Made by a program: the position numbers and the translations under genes. From Lepisosteus oculatus (taxonomy: Eukaryota > Chordata > Actinopteri > Semionotiformes > Lepisosteidae), in NCBI RefSeq assembly GCF_040954835.1, contig NC_090698.1:69881284-69945283 (forward strand): 64,000 nt of DNA, given 5' to 3'. Below are positions 58,873 through 64,000 of the stretch, piece after piece. The number at the start of each line of letters is the position of its first letter. Within the stretch, counting starts at the first letter, position 1. A model generated the notes under the pieces. That model did no database searches. It was given only the letters and a program-made list of their open reading frames with translations, and was not told the DNA's origin.

Positions 58873-59300
58873 CAGTGTAGCTTCGTCATGAATCCTGTGC
58901 AGAGCACTTCAGTCCCCGGCTTGTTGCATGTTACATCTTGCCAAATGAAAAGGTAATCCAGCTTTGAGGTTTGTGGTAAGTCTTATACTTAGGGGTAAAA
59001 GGACAAGAAATGGATATCTTTCCCGGAGTGAAGTGTGTCTGTGTGTGTATGAGTGGGGTAGAACTCTACTCTAAAACTACTGGTTCAAAAACAAAACACT
59101 TGATGTTTCACATGGCGGGGTTGTAACAGAAGCCCACAGCTCTGACTGTAAATGTGACAGGTACTGCAATTACAGGCAGCATGAGAGTGGGCAGTCAGCT
59201 GGAGGGAGTCAGGTTGTCTGCTTTCCTGCTCAGCGCAGAGGTCTGATAAGACCTGAGGGGGCGTGGTCTCAGTGGTGATTGACAGCCTGGAGCCATCCAA
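58873..59300 (-). other. Candidate untranslated first exon of ANKRD34B
   Basis: On the minus strand ctacactg|gtaagtgcc at 58873 is a consensus donor, and it could join the acceptor at 52283. GC content rises upstream of it, with a CCAAT-type sequence near 59295. Purely a splice-motif inference; the exon's 5' end is a guess. Confidence 0.25.
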
Positions 59301-60289
59301 TGGGCTTTACGCTGTCCCTAAAGAGGGGCCGGACAGCAGAGGAAGGAGGGTGTCCCCTCAGGTGGAGCTGGAGCCCCGGCAAAGTTTCTCCACTGCCCTG
59401 TCCAGCACACTGGTACTGAACTGAACAGTGGAAGTGTATTAAATACATGATGTCAAAGAGTGCTTTGTGCTTCCTTCACATTGGCTGTCTGACAAGGATA
59501 TAACAGCAGGTTTTATTTCTGAAGAATCGAAAGTGTGTTATGGCAGGGTAACTCCTATCTAGTGAATGACACAAAGGTATTTACACTGATAAACTGGCAT
59601 AGCCAGACATTGCTTATTATAAGTTCACAACCTGTCTCATATGTACAACTTGCAGTCCCAGAAGAACCAGTTTCTTTACTCAGATAAGATGACTTCTTTT
59701 TTTGTGAGGGGAGATGCGGGACCTTTTCTTTTAACAATCAGCTTGTGACTTCTTTTTTGATTCTGACATTATTTTAAATAAGAAAACCGACACCTTTTCT
59801 TGTCCTGGAAGGTGTTATTCTTTATTTCTGTAAAGGAACAGATGAGAGGTGGCTGCCATTATGGTAATGCGGTGCGTACTCTAATATTGCCAGCGCAGTA
59901 TCAGAGTAATATTGCCAGCTTTCCGCTTACCGGATGTCCAGGTATCTTAGGTCAGGTCTTTGGTGTGCCTGTTCATGCTGATAGAGAAACCTAAAAAACC
60001 CTTTGTTATTTACACAAAATAAAAAAAGTCTACTTAGCCTGACTCAGTGGGCGGTTTTAATGCAATGCAATTAAAAAATTGAATTGTCGGAATTTAACAC
60101 CTGCAAAAGAAAATTGTCCATAAACACTGGATTCAACCCATTATGGCCACATTACATTACTGGATAATTGTGTTTAGTGACACAGTTCATCTTGAGCTGT
60201 CAATGATGCAGGTTCATTGACATCAGAACCACGGGATCAAGTCTCTACTTTCCTGAGCAAGCACCAGCTGGAGTGAGGGTTTACTCCTG

Positions 60290-60800
60290 CACTCCGTCCT
60301 GGGCTTGTAATCAGACCCAGTGCGAGCGGTAGAGTCTGGAGGAAAAGGAGACTTACTGAGGAGCAAAGAAGCAGGGATTTATTCATGCAGAAACAGGGAC
60401 AGTTCATGAGACGGGGAACCCTGGAAGAGACACAGGTATCCAATCCAAAAAGGAGTCAGGACACAGTCCAGTAGTCCACCCAGCGACGACGCAAGGTTAA
60501 AATCCCCGGGAAGGGGAAACAGAGATTCGACAAGACTAAGGGATCACGGGGTGAGGCCCTCCAAGCCCCGGGCCCAGGATGCGGGAGATGTCGGGGATGA
60601 GGCCTATGCCTACAGGCCACGGACATGGGGCGCCCTGGTGCCAGGCGGACCTCATGACATCCATATGCCAATGCTGAGCCCTGGGCATGGGAGGAGCTGG
60701 GATTAAATGGAGAGGCAAACAAGACACAGCGGGAGGACAGAATCACAAGGAGGTAGGGAGAAGAGAGTAGTGGAGTGCCCCCTAGGGGATGGATGTCGAC
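60290..60800. repeat. GC-rich block resembling a fish retroelement fragment
   Basis: Phrases such as agggatttattcatgcagaa, gattaaatggagaggcaaac and gtgccccctaggggatgg, then cgtgacagtt, resemble fish LTR-element remnants. I am unsure of the family. Confidence 0.35.
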
Positions 60801-60879
60801 CGTGACAGTTATCAGTTAACCACATTTTTAGCTTTACTCTATTCATTCTCTATGCTTGTGAGAGCTCCTCGAATGTAGC

Positions 60880-61100
60880 TCTTCATAATAACATAAGAAA
60901 GGTTACAAACGAGAGGCGCCCATTCGCCCTGTCTTGGTATTTAGTAGTTAGAAGTTAGATGACCTACAGATGTCATCCAGGTGTTTCTTGACAGAGGTGT
61001 CCAGGGTATCGGCTTCAATAACACGCCTGGATAGCTTGATCCATACTCCACACTTTGTTACTCCTGCGGGTAACAAAACGCCTCCTGTGGTGAGCACAAT
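60880..61100 (-). repeat. CR1/L2-like LINE 3' end
   Basis: Clear reverse-strand copy: ataacataagaaaggttaca, aacgagaggcgcccattcgc, gtgtttcttgacagaggtgt, tcaataacacgcctggatag, aacaaaacgcctcctgtg. Confidence 0.7.
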
Positions 61101-61189
61101 TGTACACAATACTCTTAATGAGGCCTCGGAAGAATGAGAAAACATCTAATTTTTTTCGCCAAAAAAATTACGAAATTAATTGTCAAGAA

Positions 61190-61370
61190 AGAAAACACAA
61201 CGTTTCGGCTGTGGAGCACTCACACCCAAAGAAGGCCAGAACATTGTTTCCTTTCTGCTCAGCCAGAACTTTGTTTCCTCTCTTCTCTTTTCAGCAGGGA
61301 ATAAACCTGCACTTGTTCCTTTGCAGCCTACGCACGCTGACACAGCTCCCTACTTGAACTATTTTTAAAG
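61190..61370 (+). repeat. Interspersed repeat, 'ggaataaacctatta' family, partly duplicated
   Basis: Contains gaaaacacaacgtttcggct, then tctcttttcagcagggaata, aacctgcacttgttcctttg and cagcctacgcacgctgacac. A short internal duplication of the ccagaac-tttgtttcc segment is present. Confidence 0.65.
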
Positions 61371-61878
61371 GTAGGCAATTTCAGAAGGAATGAAAAAGCA
61401 CAAATCACCGCACTGGATGGAAGAGTAAACTCCTCACCAACACAAACACCTTCCTGCCACGTGAATTCTCTCCAGCGCTGCCCTTGAGATTTCGCATAAC
61501 AAACTGTGCAGGCTGCTCGGGCTTGAACCTGCAGAGTTTCATGCCTCAGGACAACAGCTTCAGTGAGCTGTGGGTACATAAAACGTAATCGATGGGAAGA
61601 GGACAATGTGATTGAGAGAGTACCAGTTTACATTTAGGGTGCCGTCCATAATGAGGACATCAAGGCATTTCAAAAACAGATACTGTACACTGAAAAATGC
61701 ATTAGAAACATAAAGTATACAGACTTTGGATATAGATGCGATAGTCTGGCCAGGAGTGTCTAGTGGCTGCAGAACACCTCTTTTAGTGACCGATGTCAGT
61801 TCCTGGGACCTAGTATGACAACATCCAGCGGATAAAGATCATCCTCCTGACTGGTCATGGTCACAGACAGCCAACAGT

Positions 61879-61904
61879 AGACAGACAGACAGACAGACAG
61901 ACAG
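61879..61904 (+). repeat. (ACAG)n microsatellite
   Basis: About six perfect tetranucleotide units. Confidence 0.9.
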
Positions 61905-62789
61905 CTACCACGGGTAGTTTGTTTTTCCAGGTCCAATGTAGAAGATGTATGCTTTCAATGAATAGGGTCAGCTTTGCTGGACTAGGGTGTGACCTGAGGC
62001 ATTAACACCTGGAGGAGTGAGGTGTCCCTTGGCAAGGTAGCAGGGTATCATTTCTCCAACATACATGCAAGAGTGGAGTCTAGATAGAACAGGCTGAGTC
62101 TCATGTTCAGCATGCGCACTAAGAGCCTGCAGATGGATGCATAGTCTCTGAGGCTGACGGGGGAGGGCAAGGAAGGAAACAGCAAACCCGGCTGCTAGGG
62201 CGTCAGAGATGCTGGGTCGATTATAGTGAAGCGTCCCTGGCCAAACCGGATCGGCCGGCGGGGTTAGAGAAGAGAGAATGTGGGAGAGCGCCAGAATGAG
62301 AATGGAGTAGTTGTGAAGCAAGGTGGGACTGGAGAGCTGGGGACTGGTGAAGTGGAAGCTGGGAGCCAGCTGGAGGGAGCTGGAATGAGCACTCCACTGT
62401 CAGGTAATGAGTGCGATGAGGAGTGGAGACGAGAGTGGGACAGCGCGCTGCTGTGTACGCCCTGGCTTCCCGCACTTGAGCGCCATTGAATATTTGTGGG
62501 ATGAGCTGGGAGGCAGTGTGGCATCTAGAGCTCAGAGACCAGTGAACAAGTACGTGCAGATACAGAGTCGACGAGAAGAATGGAAATCACACAACACAGC
62601 CCCTGCAGTCTGCGACAAAACATGCATCCACAACTGGTATTCCAGTGGAGGCCACAAAATGCAGTAGCCTTTGACTTTCCCTCTGTTGATCAACCCTACC
62701 GATGACAGTTGTCCGTGTACCTGCTAAAATAAAAAGATGGTCAATTTCCTGATGATAACTCTGCAAGTTTTCGGCAGTTGTATTTTCCT

Positions 62790-63125
62790 AGAATTCTCAG
62801 TGTATTTCAAGCATCCATCCCTTTTCCGAGTGCTTCTTTCGTTCAGAGCCCATCCTGGCAAGCAACGGGCACCAGGCAGTGTACAGCCTGGGCGAGACAC
62901 CGGCCCAGCGCAGGGCAGACACACGCGCGCGTGCGCTCACACCTGGGACCAGTTTTCCAAGGAGCTAAGTCATCTACCACTATGCTTTTGGACTCTGGGA
63001 AGAAACCGGAGCACCCAGAGGAAACCCATGCGAATGTACACACCCCACACAGACAGCACCACAGGTCCAGCATGGAGCCCAGCACCGGGCTGCAGCAATG
63101 CTAGCCACTGCACTGTTGCCACCCC
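62790..63125 (-). repeat. tRNA-derived SINE
   Basis: Minus-strand copy of the 4723/56080 family: gcccatcctggcaagcaacg, gggcgagacaccggcccagc, then gagcacccagaggaaaccca and ccacacagacagcacc. All frames here belong to it. Confidence 0.7.
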
Positions 63126-64000
63126 GGTGTATTTCCATTCATTCATTTCAGTTTCCATTAAAACGGAGATGTAAAAATCATTGTTGGGACATTCCTATCC
63201 TGACGCCGATCTCCCTGTGCGGTTACAGAGATCCTGGTGTCTGCAATTTGCAATTTCATGACTAGAACGGACAGAAAAAAAAATGTGGCCATTACCTAAA
63301 GCAGGTTTAAAACGGACCTCATTATGACATAGCCCAGAAAAGAAACAAGACAGTACAATTTCTGAGTTTATGCTATTTTTGTCTGTCAGAAAAAAAATGT
63401 ATTTGATTTGAACGTTTATCCATCTTGCGATAATTCAGTATGCTTAAAAAAAATCATTTTAAATAAAGTAAGTATGTGAAACTCCGGTGATACATTTTTC
63501 AGTTTTCAAATGACACGGCCCTGATTTTGCCATGTCCTACTTCTGTTCTATATATAAGTCTCTGATTAGGTTACTTTGATCCCCGGAATGACCAGTAAAT
63601 GGCTGGCCGCTAATGGAAGTGAAAGAAGAACAGGAGTAATGAAAGGCCTGATGTTTTCGATCACGGAGGGGGAAGAGATGTACCAGGAGGGATCAGTGAC
63701 TGGTGCCTTACACATCACCTCTAATTACTGTCCCTATCGGGCCCGACCAGCAGGCCTGTCTCAGGACAGGAGCCACGTGACTTTACATCGATGGCGTCTA
63801 AGGAGCCCTCACCCTCACCGAGCCGGCCTTTTCTTAATACACTGAGCTCAACCAGGCTCAAGAACACAGGAATAAAAAAGGCACGCTGGGATAGGTGCAA
63901 CACGGATTCTGCACCAAAATGTGAAAGGCGTGCACATCTACCTGGGAGTCAACAGCACATTTAACGTACTGTTTGCCACCTCCTCTTAAACTTTGGGCCA

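Larger units (their letters stand above)
59301..64000. other. Non-coding right end of the window
   Basis: No coding exon recognised. Holds a GC-rich repeat-like block (60290-60800), LINE and other repeats (60880-61370), an (ACAG) microsatellite and a SINE (62790-63125). In 63180-64000 nothing recognisable was seen. In human the next genes on this side would be DHFR and MSH3; no DHFR or MSH3 exon was seen here. Confidence 0.5.

Overview
The window is vertebrate nuclear DNA, most likely from a ray-finned fish. It carries three recognisable protein genes in the order ZFYVE16 (+), FAM151B (+), ANKRD34B (-). This is the neighbourhood I know from human chromosome 5q14, so the block is conserved synteny. 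The fish assignment rests on the repeats: 5S-rRNA-headed SINEs with an L2-like tail ending in (ATT)n, tRNA-headed SINEs of types common in fish, and CR1/L2-like LINE 3' ends. I cannot name the species. Copy families of this kind would fit a non-teleost such as gar or bowfin, but that is only an impression.

Layout. Bases 1-6122 hold an old LINE fragment, a CpG-rich segment at about 500-1260 that is the probable ZFYVE16 promoter and untranslated first exon, and non-coding sequence with SINEs. ZFYVE16 (endofin, an endosomal FYVE protein) runs from its ATG at 6163 to its stop at 32997. I could assign 17 coding exons whose phases all agree; together they encode 1525 residues. From 32998 to about 39000 there is AU-rich sequence with several possible polyadenylation signals, then a CpG-rich stretch with no gene and more repeats. 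FAM151B lies at 39239/39861-44234 in five certain coding exons (260 residues). A sixth, upstream exon joins in frame and would add 43 residues with a membrane-spanning segment. A convergent intergenic region follows (44525-50632). ANKRD34B is a single-exon reading frame on the minus strand, 52231 to 50633 (532 residues). The rest (52290-64000) has no recognisable coding gene. It holds a possible ANKRD34B untranslated exon near 58873, a 64-bp tandem array, a LINE reverse-transcriptase relic and several SINEs.

The genes are unlinked in function as far as is known. ZFYVE16 is a membrane-anchoring scaffold for Smad/BMP signalling and endosomal sorting. FAM151B belongs to the menorin/FAM151 family with a GDPD-like fold. 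ANKRD34B is a poorly characterised ankyrin protein.

I found no prokaryotic features, CRISPR arrays, functional tRNA/rRNA genes or a clearly new multi-gene system. The points most worth checking are the predicted signal-anchor exon of FAM151B, a near-perfect 83-bp-arm inverted repeat in ZFYVE16, and the 5S-derived SINE family with its nested and deleted copies.
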